Shown here: positions 18,254-27,094 of the stretch, one piece after another | Layout: every line of letters begins with the position of its first letter | How positions within the stretch are numbered: position 1 is the first letter of the stretch | Assembly: GCF_014055025.1 (NCBI RefSeq) | Contig: NZ_CP059571.1 | Span: 62,001 to 126,000, forward strand | Length of the DNA stretch: 64,000 bases | Direction of reading: 5' to 3' | DNA from: Neisseria bacilliformis | GTDB lineage: Bacteria; Pseudomonadota; Gammaproteobacteria; Burkholderiales; Neisseriaceae | Translations under genes and position numbers: made by a program | The notes under the pieces: generated by a model | Seen by the model: only the letters and a program-made list of their open reading frames with translations | What the model was told of the DNA's origin: nothing | Databases searched by the model: none

Positions 18254-19933
18254 TTATTTGGTTTTAATTTTAATTGCACGCCAACTAAATTCTGATTTTT
18301 TTGGGTTTTTACTATAAATTGCAATAATTTCTACTTGTAATTCACTTTCATCATCAAAATTTTGTAGGAGGTATGAGGCAACGAATACATCCTCTACAAA
18401 AGCAAAGCCTTTTTCATGACGTTTCAAGCAGCCTGAAATTATTTTTATATCTTCATTTTTCAAAAAAACATCTATTTGTGCTTGTGCTAATAATATTTCT
18501 TGCGTTTCTTTTTTTTGATTGTACGCCGTATAAGCCAATACGTTATCGCCTATATTTGGCAAATCTCCTTGCCATGCTCCCATTGATGCTGATACATAGC
18601 TATTACGATTAAAAAATATCCCAATCTTATTGTTTTTTAAATTCTCTACTACGCCATTTCGTTTGTCTGCACAATCCCATAATTGACCATTTTCACGAGA
18701 GCTGATGTGCAGAATAGTTTGTCGTCCATTGGCTGCTTTTCCGATTAATAAGCAAACGGGTGTCCCTGACTGAAAATATGCAACCTCTTTTGTTTCTGTA
18801 CCCACAATTGAAATAGCTTTCCTTTTTTCATTAGGGCGGAAAATAAATTTTGCTAGTTTTTTTGGATTCTTATTTTTTGGGGCATCTGCTGGCAAAGGTA
18901 AAGTAAATACCGTATCAAAATTAGCATCATATTCCTGTACATCATCAAAACATAAAACTAAAGCTTCAGGGGCATATTGTTGATATTGTTTGATTAATTC
19001 CTCATTGGACAGTGCATTCTCAGGAGAATACCAATCTGCATCTAATAATTTTTGTAAGGCATCGTCTATTTTCCAACCATGCTGTTCACGAATATTCCTT
19101 GTTTGTAATACTTCACCGTTTGCCCAAGCTGTTTCATTTTGTTCTATCAATAATTGTGCTAAATCAATATGTACGTTCACACTGAATTCAGGTTTTTGGC
19201 AACATTGTAGAGCCTGACAAAAACATGCTTTAGCTAAATCGGGTTGTTCTGAAGCATAGAGTTGCCCTGCTTTTTGCCATAACCAGAATTCTTTATTTTT
19301 ATTTTTCAATAGATAACCTAAAGTTTGAGCAGCTTCTTGATGTTTACCCAATTGTTTAAGTAATTTCACTCTATCCCAATCCAACCATAAAACATCATCA
19401 CCAACTGCAACTGAACGGGTATTCTCCAGCCATCCAATAATATGTTCCACATCTGCCGATGTTGCCTGCTGAGAAAAATGACTTACCCATTTCGCCAAAC
19501 CCCGAGCAATACTGCAAACCAAAGGAGAAAACTGCTTTCCTTGATATTCGCCAGCTTGCCAATCGTCATCCTGAATACCATCAATTCGCACTACCCAATA
19601 AATAAAATTCAAATAATCAGGCGAATACGCAGATAGCTTGGTTAATTCACGCAAGATATTAGACAAAGACGAATCTGCCCGACGGTTAGGTAGTTTTGCA
19701 TATTCTCGTGCCGTATCATAAATTTGTTTGATCTTGGCGTAATTAGGCGGGGTTTGTTCCAGTTTAGCAATAATTTCGGCAACCTGTTGCTTAATCAGAC
19801 CATAATATGCCCAATTGATTTGAATCAATACATAAAAATCATTGATATATGCCTTGCCCCGCTCAATGGCAGCCTGAAAATTGCCCGCTTTTCGTAATGC
19901 TTTAATATGCTCACTTGGATTTTGATAATTCAT
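18254..19933 (-). CDS. TPR-like protein, second gene of AT-rich two-gene operon
   Basis: A 559-residue cytoplasmic protein that I do not recognise with certainty. The N-terminal 60% is helical with TPR-like repeats (HIKALRKAGNFQAAIERGKAYI; QLGKHQEAAQTLGYLLKNKNKEFWLWQKAGQLYASEQPDLAKACFCQAL). The C-terminal 230 residues look like small beta-barrel modules (ISIVGTETKEVAYFQSGTPVCLLIG; GVVENLKNNKIGIFFNRNSY), reminiscent of cold-shock or S1 folds. From memory it resembles DUF7017-type proteins, but this is unverified. The start overlaps the stop of the helicase gene by 4 bp (ATGA), so the two are translated together. It is far more AT-rich than its neighbours, yet contains two Kingella-type uptake words. 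Confidence 0.75.
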   Translation of the reverse strand: MNYQNPSEHIKALRKAGNFQAAIERGKAYINDFYVLIQINWAYYGLIKQQVAEIIAKLEQTPPNYAKIKQIYDTAREYAKLPNRRADSSLSNILRELTKLSAYSPDYLNFIYWVVRIDGIQDDDWQAGEYQGKQFSPLVCSIARGLAKWVSHFSQQATSADVEHIIGWLENTRSVAVGDDVLWLDWDRVKLLKQLGKHQEAAQTLGYLLKNKNKEFWLWQKAGQLYASEQPDLAKACFCQALQCCQKPEFSVNVHIDLAQLLIEQNETAWANGEVLQTRNIREQHGWKIDDALQKLLDADWYSPENALSNEELIKQYQQYAPEALVLCFDDVQEYDANFDTVFTLPLPADAPKNKNPKKLAKFIFRPNEKRKAISIVGTETKEVAYFQSGTPVCLLIGKAANGRQTILHISSRENGQLWDCADKRNGVVENLKNNKIGIFFNRNSYVSASMGAWQGDLPNIGDNVLAYTAYNQKKETQEILLAQAQIDVFLKNEDIKIISGCLKRHEKGFAFVEDVFVASYLLQNFDDESELQVEIIAIYSKNPKKSEFSWRAIKIKTK

Positions 19934-21783
19934 GATAGTTTTTCTCTTACTACATCAATCAAATCAAGATCAGTAACAGCATGAACATGCACGCTGGATA
20001 CAACGCCTTGTTTGTCAAAGTTAAGGGTGAATTGGATACGTTCCTGCCACTGCTTCATTAATACAATACTTAGCCGGTAATCATTTTCAGGAATAACAGA
20101 AACTGGTTTCCAATCAGGTAAATTTTGGCAGATGTGATTAAAAAGTACTTGCTGAGTGGGGGTATATGGAGATTTTGCCACGCACTCAACCGCCAAATTA
20201 ATCAATATACTATATTGTTCTTCTTTTGCATTATGTTGCCATTTACTAATTCGATGGTTGCCTTTATAAGCAATCTGCAAACCAAATTCTCCCTGCCCTG
20301 TTTGAACACAATACTTTTCCAAATAAGGGTGTGATGATTGATGAACCAAACGGCACTGACAACATTCGGCTATTTGATGAAGGTATTCTTTCAATTTATT
20401 TGAAAAATCAGTTTCACTATTTTCAGGCAGCATCCAACCTGTTCCTATTGCAATTTGTTCGACAATTTGCTCTGCTTGATTGTTTATTTTCCAAATTGCT
20501 TGATCAAAAGGCGTTACTGGTGTGAAATTAAGCAAAATCGTTTTTTCAGTGGCAACAGTTAAAGCCGAATACAGCCAACGGAAATAACCTTCCGAATGCT
20601 TCCCTGCACTATGGGCACAGTTAATATAACAAATATCGCGATCCATTCCTTGTGCGTGATGTACTGTAGCAGCATAGCCGTAGCGTACATAAGCAAGATT
20701 AACCTCTGTTTTTTTCTTTTTTTCCTTTTGGTTTTTCCAAGCTTTTACAGCAATTGCTATATCTGCACCTAATTCAGGTTTTTCATTAATCAAAAATTCC
20801 ACTAAAACGGGGTTGTTTGATTTATTGGCTAAGGTAATATCTTGTAATTGGAATGAAATAGGTTTATCACGCCCTTTTAATGGTTGCTTAATTTCTTCTG
20901 TTGGTTGAGTAACTGAAATACGCTCAAGATTTCCAGAATATATAGTCCTATTTTCATCATCTTGCCAAACATAAATCTCTAACCAATCACCAATTGACAA
21001 AAAATTGGACAATCCTAATTTTGAACGCAACCATTGGCTAAACCGCATACTTTGTTCATGTGTTTCAGTCAAATACCAAACAGGCTCATCATTTTGATAA
21101 TGCGATAAAATCTCTTGAGCAGCGATGGATTTATCTTTTTGAGCAATTAACTTCGAATCAGGAAAATAAGATAAAGAGGCAAAACTATGTTGTTGTAGTG
21201 CATGAGCTAAATGTGTTGCCATTTTTAAAGCCCCCAAAAGATTTGGAGCATCAATGTCCAGCAGCGGCAAAACATAACTGTCTTCGCATTGGCTCAAAAT
21301 ATCACCACGCTGAATTTGATAGGGATCCCCAAAAAATATAGCTTTGCGTTTGCTTCCAGAAAAATCAATGAATTGAAATAAATCATCTAACAGTTTACCA
21401 CTGCCATATCGTTTACCGTCTGGTGTAGTAAAAGCAGTATTACTTAGCAAATGAGCATTATCCAGTAAATAAATACAGTTTTTAGAATCCGAATTCGCAC
21501 GCAATGGCATAGTTTTGGAGGAGGCGGTTTCTTCTTGTTCCATCAATTGAAATTTTTCTGTTTCCAAAGAGGATGAATACAAGTGTTGGTAAATACTTTT
21601 ACCCTTAGAACCAACTAAACGCATATTAGGGTACAAGATAATATATTCTATTTTATTCTTAGATAAATTTTTGGCAAGCTGATGCAGTAGCTTTGTTTTC
21701 CCTGTTTTTGTCATACCTGTTAATGCAAATGTATGCTTAGAACTAGAGATAAAATCTAAAATATGTTGTAACGGAAGTTGCAT
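19930..21783 (-). CDS. SF1-like helicase/ATPase, first gene of AT-rich two-gene operon
   Basis: A 617-residue P-loop protein. Walker A is GMTKTGKT (23-30), Walker B-like IYLLDNAH (104-111), motif III FFGDPYQIQRG (150-160), motif V YGYAATVHHAQGM (368-380) and a motif VI-like LYSALTVATEKTILL (404-418). This order is that of SF1 helicases. In motif VI the usual arginine (YxxxTR) is Val410, so ATP hydrolysis may differ from the norm or rely on another residue. The last ~180 residues match nothing I know. The island position, the partner TPR protein and low GC suggest a mobile defence or conflict operon; function is not demonstrated. Confidence 0.78.
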   Translation of the reverse strand: MQLPLQHILDFISSSKHTFALTGMTKTGKTKLLHQLAKNLSKNKIEYIILYPNMRLVGSKGKSIYQHLYSSSLETEKFQLMEQEETASSKTMPLRANSDSKNCIYLLDNAHLLSNTAFTTPDGKRYGSGKLLDDLFQFIDFSGSKRKAIFFGDPYQIQRGDILSQCEDSYVLPLLDIDAPNLLGALKMATHLAHALQQHSFASLSYFPDSKLIAQKDKSIAAQEILSHYQNDEPVWYLTETHEQSMRFSQWLRSKLGLSNFLSIGDWLEIYVWQDDENRTIYSGNLERISVTQPTEEIKQPLKGRDKPISFQLQDITLANKSNNPVLVEFLINEKPELGADIAIAVKAWKNQKEKKKKTEVNLAYVRYGYAATVHHAQGMDRDICYINCAHSAGKHSEGYFRWLYSALTVATEKTILLNFTPVTPFDQAIWKINNQAEQIVEQIAIGTGWMLPENSETDFSNKLKEYLHQIAECCQCRLVHQSSHPYLEKYCVQTGQGEFGLQIAYKGNHRISKWQHNAKEEQYSILINLAVECVAKSPYTPTQQVLFNHICQNLPDWKPVSVIPENDYRLSIVLMKQWQERIQFTLNFDKQGVVSSVHVHAVTDLDLIDVVREKLS

Positions 21784-21895
21784 ATTTATGACTTTCTAAT
21801 TTGACTTAGTAGGGTTATAATCAAATAATAAGTTAATTAAAATGTATTCTATAGGTTGGTAAAATATTTCATATTGTGTTGTAATTATTAATTAA

Positions 21896-21923
21896 ATATT
21901 ACCAGAACATTTCTAATTGTCAA
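21896..21923 (-). promoter_or_regulatory. Sigma-70 promoter of the helicase/TPR operon
   Basis: On the minus strand TTGACA (21923-21918) and TAATAT (21901-21896) are separated by 16 bases. It faces the helicase gene, whose start lies about 110 bases downstream, leaving a long AT-rich leader. The perfect -35 makes this the clearest promoter in the region. Confidence 0.6.
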
Positions 21924-21999
21924 TAAATTCTCTTTATTGGCACAACCTGCTTTCGCCGCGCCAAACCGCGCCGTTTCTCCGACAAACAGGAGCAACCCC

Positions 22000-22745
22000 A
22001 TGACCGCAACCCTGCATTACCAAAACGCCGAATTGTCCTACCAGCTTGGCGGCAAAGCCGACGCGCCCGCCATTGTCCTGTTGCATGGCGGACTCGGTTC
22101 GGCGGAGGACTTCGCCCCGCTGCTGCCCCGCCTGCAAGCGCATTTCCGCACCCTTGCCATCGACACGCGCGGACACGGACGCTCCACGCGCGGCGATGTG
22201 TCGCTGACTTACGCCCAAACCGCCGACGACGCACGGCAGATTATTGAAGCCGTCGGGATGCGCCAGTTTCACCTGTTCGGATTCAGCGACGGCGGCGTAA
22301 CCGCTTACCGCATCGCCGCCGCCGATGCCCGCGTGTAATCCGTGCTGACCGTCGGCGCGCAATGGCACAGCCGCGACACCCCGCGCGAAATGATGGCAAG
22401 CCTCACCGTTGCCGATGTGCGCGAGCAGATGCCCGAACAGGTCGCCGCCTACCAAAAACACAACCCCCGCCCCGATTTGGACGCGCTGGTTACCGACCTG
22501 CGCCGCCTGTGGACGGACGACACGGCGGCGGGGTTCCCGAATGAAAACACCGCCAACATCAAAGCCCCGTGCTGGCGGTGCGCGGCGAAGACGATTTCCT
22601 GCTCTCCGCCATAGCCCTGAACGGCTTGCGCCAAGTCCTGCTCGCCGCGCATCTGATGAACGTGCCGTTTGCCGCGCATGAAGTGATAAAAAAGCAGCCC
22701 AATATTTTATGGGCGACGATGAAAGTGTTTTACAAGCTGGCGTAG
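22000..22745 (+). pseudogene. Alpha/beta hydrolase, inactivated
   Basis: The ATG at 22000 has AGGAG 8 bases upstream. The frame reads MTATLHYQNAELSYQLGG ... VLLHGGLGSAEDF (oxyanion region) ... FGFSDGGVTAYRIAA (nucleophile elbow with Ser), then hits TAA at 22336-22338. The same frame resumes as VLTVGAQWHSRDTPREMM and, after a one-base loss near 22566 (KAP then VLAVRGEDDFLLSA), ends LWATMKVFYKLA at 22745. The catalytic residues remain but the protein cannot be made in one piece. It abuts the right edge of the AT-rich island. Confidence 0.85.
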
Positions 22746-22748
22746 TGA

Positions 22749-22819
22749 GTAGGTCGGGCATTTATGCCCGACAGCCCCAACCAATTTAAAAAAACGTCGG
22801 ACATGAATGCCCGACCTAC
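22749..22819. repeat. GTCGGGCAT-family palindrome
   Basis: Complete two-armed copy with one substitution in the right arm (GTCGGACATGAATGCCCGAC). It separates the hydrolase pseudogene from the CPBP gene. Uptake words follow at 22826-22868. Confidence 0.7.
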
Positions 22820-22905
22820 ACGGCTTTTCAGGCTGCCTATCCAACAGCCCCAAAGGCAGCCTGAAAAATACCCATACCGCCAAACCAACAGGACGCCGAT
22901 ACACC

Positions 22906-23733
22906 ATGACTATCCTAACCAAATACAACAGACCCATTTTCTTCTATTTTTGGTCAATGCTGATTCCAGCGGTGCTGTGGTTCGGCATGGCATATTTGAG
23001 CCATTTGCCCGAGCAGACATCTGCCACGCAAATCGGGCAAACCGTGTTAGGGATCGCGGGCTTGGTGTCGCCCATGCTGATTGCGCTGCATTTGTTCCGC
23101 CAAGATGCCGATTTATGGAATGATTTGAAACACCGCCTGTCCTTGCGCCAGCATTTTTCGCCGTTTGCCATCGCGCTGATTTTGCTGCTGACATACGGCT
23201 CCATTATGGCGGCGCAAGTGATTTCCACCTTTTTCGGATATAGCTGGGCGCAGTTTCATATTTCGGGGCAGCCGTCTTTCCAGTCCGCCTTTGTATCCGC
23301 ATGGTTTGTGCTGACTTTTGCCCCGCTGGTTGAAGAATTGGCGTGGCACAGTTACGGCACAGATGCGCTGTTGCGAAAATTCAGCCTGTTTTCCACTTCT
23401 ATGATTTTCGGCGTGTATTGGGTGGTGTGGCATCTGCCGCTGGCTTTTGTGAAAGGCTATTACCACAGCCATGTGGTCGCGGAAGGCGCGCTGGCTTCCA
23501 TTAACTATGCCGCCAGTATTTTCCTGTTTGTGCTGATTATGAACTGGCTGTACTGCAAATTCGGACGCAATATTTGGATAAGCGTGCTGTTTCATCTGGC
23601 TGCCAACACGGGCAATGAAATTTTCAACACGCACCCCGATACCAAAATCATACAAACCTTGATTTTCCTGCTGTTCGTGATTGCGATGATTGCCAAAGAC
23701 CACAAACTGTTTTTTGCCAAATACAGCGCGTAG
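22906..23733 (+). CDS. CPBP-family (Abi/CAAX) intramembrane metalloprotease-like protein
   Basis: A 275-residue polytopic membrane protein. I start at MTILTKYNRP rather than 33 residues earlier, where the frame runs through uptake words. Motif 1 reads EELAWHSYG, motif 2 FGVYWVVWHLPL (FxxxH) and motif 3 SVLFHLAANTGNE (HxxxN), the three CPBP signatures. In motif 1 the usual EExxxR arginine is histidine; the two glutamates and the other metal-site residues are present, so activity is possible but unproven. Family members process peptides or prenylated proteins in the membrane, and some accompany bacteriocins. No partner gene is adjacent. Confidence 0.8.
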   Translation: MTILTKYNRPIFFYFWSMLIPAVLWFGMAYLSHLPEQTSATQIGQTVLGIAGLVSPMLIALHLFRQDADLWNDLKHRLSLRQHFSPFAIALILLLTYGSIMAAQVISTFFGYSWAQFHISGQPSFQSAFVSAWFVLTFAPLVEELAWHSYGTDALLRKFSLFSTSMIFGVYWVVWHLPLAFVKGYYHSHVVAEGALASINYAASIFLFVLIMNWLYCKFGRNIWISVLFHLAANTGNEIFNTHPDTKIIQTLIFLLFVIAMIAKDHKLFFAKYSA

Positions 23734-23800
23734 GTCGGGCATTCATGTCCGACAAGCACTGGGAAATTAAAAAACTGTCGGGCATCAATGCCCGACCTAC
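23730..23800. repeat. GTCGGGCAT-family palindrome
   Basis: Complete two-armed copy that starts inside the last codon and stop codon of the CPBP gene (the TAG is part of GTAGGTCGGGCATTCATG). The repeat therefore supplies the gene's stop codon. Confidence 0.7.
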
Positions 23801-23856
23801 ACGCTGAAACCCCAAACGTCGTCTGAAACCCCAATCCCCAACCCAAAGGAATCCCC

Positions 23857-24387
23857 ATGCGCCTTATCCCAATCACCGCAGCCGCCCTCGCCCTTGCCGC
23901 CTGCACCGCGCTGCCCCACCTGCAAACCCTGCCCGCACTGCCGCAGCAGGTGCAGTGGTTCAAGCTGGAACAGACCGATGCCGCAGGGCAGACCGTGCAG
24001 ACCAGCCTACTGGCGGTGGAGCAGCTTTCAGACGGCATCCGCTTTGTGCAGACCGACGCGCTCGGCGCGCCCGTGTCGCGGCAGACCGTTACCCCGCGCG
24101 GCTGGAAAAACGACGGCTTCATCATGCCCAACGCCCAATCGCGCCGCCTGTTTGCCGCGCTTTTGCCGCTGATTGCCGCCCGCCGCGCCGAAACGCTGTA
24201 TCCCGATGTGCAGCAGATGCAGCCTGAAACGTCGTCTGAAAGCCATCAGACGTTTTGCCCCGAAGGCAGCGGCGCATTATTCCGCTACCGCAACCGCGAT
24301 TTGTGGTGCGTGGCGCACAGCGGCAGCCGCTTTGACATCGCCTTCCCCGACCAAACCCGCTGGACAGCCCAGCCCATTGAAGAATAA
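23857..24387 (+). CDS. DUF3261-like lipoprotein of aryl-polyene type
   Basis: A 176-residue predicted lipoprotein with lipobox LAAC (Cys13) after MRLIPITAAALA. The mature part is a small beta-rich domain (QVQWFKLEQTDAAGQTVQTSLLAVEQLSDGIRFVQTDALGAPVSRQ) that I recognise, with moderate confidence, as the DUF3261 family found in aryl-polyene clusters. It ends 3 bp before the ketoacyl-synthase gene, so the two form an operon. An internal insertion-like segment MQPETSSE (about residues 121-128) is encoded by a composite uptake word shared with the adaptor gene at 12988. Confidence 0.72.
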   Translation: MRLIPITAAALALAACTALPHLQTLPALPQQVQWFKLEQTDAAGQTVQTSLLAVEQLSDGIRFVQTDALGAPVSRQTVTPRGWKNDGFIMPNAQSRRLFAALLPLIAARRAETLYPDVQQMQPETSSESHQTFCPEGSGALFRYRNRDLWCVAHSGSRFDIAFPDQTRWTAQPIEE

Positions 24388-24390
24388 ACC

Positions 24391-25599
24391 ATGACCACCC
24401 CCGTTTACCTCAGCCGCCCCGCCGTAACCAGCGCACTCGGCAGCGGACTGCAAACCCATATCCACGCGCTGCTGAACCCGAGTGCCGACAGCCCGCTTAC
24501 CTTTTCCGAGCAATGGGTGCGCGGCGAACCCTACGCATTCGGCGCGGTTGGCGAAACCCTGCGCCCTTTTTCAAACGACCTTGCCGCCGAACACCGCAGC
24601 CGCAACAACCAATTACTCTGGCACGCCCTCGCCCAAATCGAACCCGACATTCAGACCGCCCTCGCCCGCTACGGCAGCCACCGCGTCGCCGTGGTGATTG
24701 GCACGTCCACCAGCGGCGCGGACGAAAATATCCCGCTGTTTGAACACGTCTCCCACGGCGGCGGCTGGGCGGACAAACCGTTTAACCAGTTGCAGCACAC
24801 CATGAACGCGCCCGCCGAATTTGTCGCCCAAGTGTACGGCCTGCAAGGGCTGCGCTACACCGTCTCCACCGCCTGCACATCAGGCGCGCGCGCCCTCATC
24901 AGCGCGGCACGGCTGTTGCGCGCCAACCTTGCCGATGCCGTAATTTGCGGCGGCGCAGACACCCTGTCGCCCTTAACCATCAACGGCTTCGCTTCGTTGG
25001 AAGTGTTGTCGGACGGCCTCGCCAACCCCTTTTCCGCCCGCCGCAACGGCATCAACATCGGCGAAGCCGCCGCCGCATTCGTGATGACCCGCGATGCCGA
25101 TTTCGGCGGCAAAATGCAACTGCTCGGCTACGGCGCAAGCAGCGATGCCTACCATATGTCCTCGCCCCGCCCCGACGGCTTGGGCGCGGCGCAGGCGTTT
25201 CAGGCTGCCCTCAACCACGCCCGCCTCAGCCCGCAGGACATCGGCTGGATCAACCTGCACGGCACCGGCACGCGCCACAATGACAGCATGGAAAGCCGCG
25301 CCGTCGCCCAAGTGTTCGGCAGCCAAACGCCCTGCACTTCCACCAAACCCAGCACAGGACACACCCTCGGCGCAGCAGGCGCATTGGAAGCCGCCTTTGC
25401 ATGGGGCGTTGCCAGCCGCGACACCAACCCGCGAGGCAAACTCCCGCCACAGCTCTGGGACGGCACACCCGACCCCGAACTGCCCTCCATCGCGCTTACC
25501 GACGAAAACAGCGTGTGGCCGTCTGAAAAACGGATTGCGGCGAGCTCGTCGTTTGCGTTTGGCGGGAGTAATGCGGTGTTAATCATCGGCGAAATGTAA
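24391..25599 (+). CDS. Beta-ketoacyl-ACP synthase, aryl-polyene type
   Basis: A 402-residue condensing enzyme of the FabB/FabF family. The catalytic triad is intact: Cys162 (VSTACTSGARAL), His290 (INLHGTGTRHND) and His324 (STKPSTGHTLGAAGA), with the conserved Lys319. The sequence is divergent from housekeeping FabF and fits synthases of aryl-polyene clusters, which extend an aromatic starter. No acyl carrier protein, dehydratase, ketoreductase or starter ligase is nearby, so those must be elsewhere if it functions. A DUS near the C-terminus encodes WPSEKR. Confidence 0.85.
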   Translation: MTTPVYLSRPAVTSALGSGLQTHIHALLNPSADSPLTFSEQWVRGEPYAFGAVGETLRPFSNDLAAEHRSRNNQLLWHALAQIEPDIQTALARYGSHRVAVVIGTSTSGADENIPLFEHVSHGGGWADKPFNQLQHTMNAPAEFVAQVYGLQGLRYTVSTACTSGARALISAARLLRANLADAVICGGADTLSPLTINGFASLEVLSDGLANPFSARRNGINIGEAAAAFVMTRDADFGGKMQLLGYGASSDAYHMSSPRPDGLGAAQAFQAALNHARLSPQDIGWINLHGTGTRHNDSMESRAVAQVFGSQTPCTSTKPSTGHTLGAAGALEAAFAWGVASRDTNPRGKLPPQLWDGTPDPELPSIALTDENSVWPSEKRIAASSSFAFGGSNAVLIIGEM

Positions 25600-25705
25600 A
25601 CGGCGCGAAAAAGGCAGCCTGAAAACCATTTTTTAGATGCTGTTTTCGCTTCGCTAAACCGCGCTTTACTCGTTTTCAGGCTGCCTTAATCGTTTAAGAG
25701 GATAG

Positions 25706-26151
25706 ATGGATATGGATGAAAAAAAAAAAAAGAATTTCTTAATAATTTAGTCAACCGATACCTATGGAACTATTCGTTACTGCTCAATTTACTTTTCCTG
25801 CCCTTTTACCAGCCCCACCAACCTTTTTGGATTGCGCTCGGCTGCGTGTTCGCGCTCATTGGAAAAATGCAGGGATTGGGCTTTAAATTGCAAAACCACA
25901 TCGCCTTGTTGGACATAAAAAGAGCTTGGGCAAATAAAAAAGTATTTTTGATTAGGATAGCGGTTTCCTGTTTGGCAGTGATGCAAATCTGGCTGTCTTG
26001 GAATGCAGAAACAAACGGCTGGGTATGCGGGTCTCTTTGTCTGAACAGCGAAATCGTGCAAAAAATCTTTCTTAGCGGGGCTTATTCTATGGATTTTTAC
26101 TTTCTCTTTATCCTGATGATCGACCTTAACAAGTTAAAAGAAAGCATTTGA
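25706..26151 (+). CDS. Small membrane protein, out of frame at a poly-A tract
   Basis: ATG at 25706 has AGAGGAT upstream. It is followed by 13 consecutive A residues (25719-25731), after which the frame closes at TAG. In the other frame an uninterrupted reading starts right after the tract: EFLNNLVNRYLWNYSLLLNL ... FWIALGCVFALIGKMQG ... ending LMIDLNKLKESI. With 14 or 11 A residues the whole reads as one protein of 148 or 147 residues with two hydrophobic pairs (about 25-55 and 70-140). The tract suggests slipped-strand phase variation, here in the OFF state. Alternatively translation starts at the internal GTG at 25846. Function unknown. Confidence 0.5.
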
Positions 26152-26255
26152 ATGGCGTTTGGTTTCAACAGCACGGCAGAACAAGCAGCGCAATAAAGGC
26201 CATCTGAAACCTTTGCAAAACCCCTGAGGCAGCCTGAAAAATAAGCAATGCCGTC

Positions 26256-26275
26256 ATTCCCGTGCAGGCGGGGAT
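26256..26275. repeat. Single dRS3-like repeat
   Basis: ATTCCCGTGCAGGCGGGGAT matches the dRS3 consensus except for GGGGAT at its right end. It lies immediately before the stop codon of the converging COG4648-like gene. Confidence 0.65.
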
Positions 26276-26279
26276 GGCT

Positions 26280-26816
26280 TCACACTTTCAACACCAGCTT
26301 GCGGTAAACCCATTCCCCCGCAAACAGCACGCCCATCAGGATATACGACACAATCCCCGTGTAAACCGCCCACCAGTCATGCCGCCCGCTCCATGCCAGC
26401 AGTGCCGCCATGCCGCCGTTAAACACAAAAAATCCGCACCAAATCTGCGTTACCCGCCGCGTGTGGTGCACGCCTTCGGGTGGCAGGTTTGGGTGTTGCA
26501 GGCGGGCGAGGCGTTCAATGACGGTTTGTTTGGCAAACAGGCTGCCTCCGAACACCGCCAGCATCAGCGCATTGACGGCAACGGGATACCAATACATCGA
26601 ATCGGGCAGCCTGAACACCAAAACGGCGGCGAAAAACGCAGCCAGCAACAGCGCAACCGCCCGCTGCCCCAGCGTTTGCGGTATGGCGGCGCGGATTAGC
26701 CACAGCACGCACATGGCGGCGGCGAGCCAGAAAAACGCGCCGTTTTCACGCCCGTAATACCATAGAAGCGGATAGGCGAGACTGGCAAGGGTGAGCAGGA
26801 TTTTGGCGGCGGGCAT
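26280..26816 (-). CDS. COG4648-like membrane protein of aryl-polyene type
   Basis: A 178-residue protein with five or six hydrophobic helices (AAKILLTLASLAYPLLWYYG; FWLAAAMCVLWLIRAAI; AVALLLAAFFAAVLVFRL; WYPVAVNALMLAVFGGSLFA; GFFVFNGGMAALLAW; VSYILMGVLFAGEWVYRKL). I start at MPAAKILL because the 21 residues before it lie in repeat-like sequence. The motif LPPEGVHHTRRVTQIWCGFFVFNG is typical of the COG4648 proteins encoded beside acyl carrier proteins in aryl-polyene clusters. Here it is alone and faces the other way from the ketoacyl synthase. Confidence 0.7.
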   Translation of the reverse strand: MPAAKILLTLASLAYPLLWYYGRENGAFFWLAAAMCVLWLIRAAIPQTLGQRAVALLLAAFFAAVLVFRLPDSMYWYPVAVNALMLAVFGGSLFAKQTVIERLARLQHPNLPPEGVHHTRRVTQIWCGFFVFNGGMAALLAWSGRHDWWAVYTGIVSYILMGVLFAGEWVYRKLVLKV

Positions 26817-26879
26817 GGTTAGAATGGAAATGTTCAAGCAGTTTGAAATGTTTGCGAAACGCCTAATTACCCAAATCAC

Positions 26880-26983
26880 GTCATTCCCGCGCAGGCGGGA
26901 ATCTTAGTCGGATTCGGGCAGCAGATTGTTTTGGCAAAAATTTCCGCAATTCAAACAAGATTCTCGCCTGCGCGGGAATGACG
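26880..26983. repeat. NIME-like unit flanked by dRS3 repeats
   Basis: A perfect dRS3 lies at 26883-26902 and a one-mismatch copy (ATTCTC-N8-GGGAAT) at 26960-26979, inverted, around 57 bp. The rest of the gap to 27094 holds DUS words only. Confidence 0.8.
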
Positions 26984-27094
26984 GAAATCGGGTTTCGGTT
27001 TCGCCGAAGCTGCGTTTTCAGACGGCCTGAAAACGGGTTTGGCAGTACCTGAGGTTCGGTAAAAGTTTCAGGCCGTCTGAAAACGGGTTCGCCC

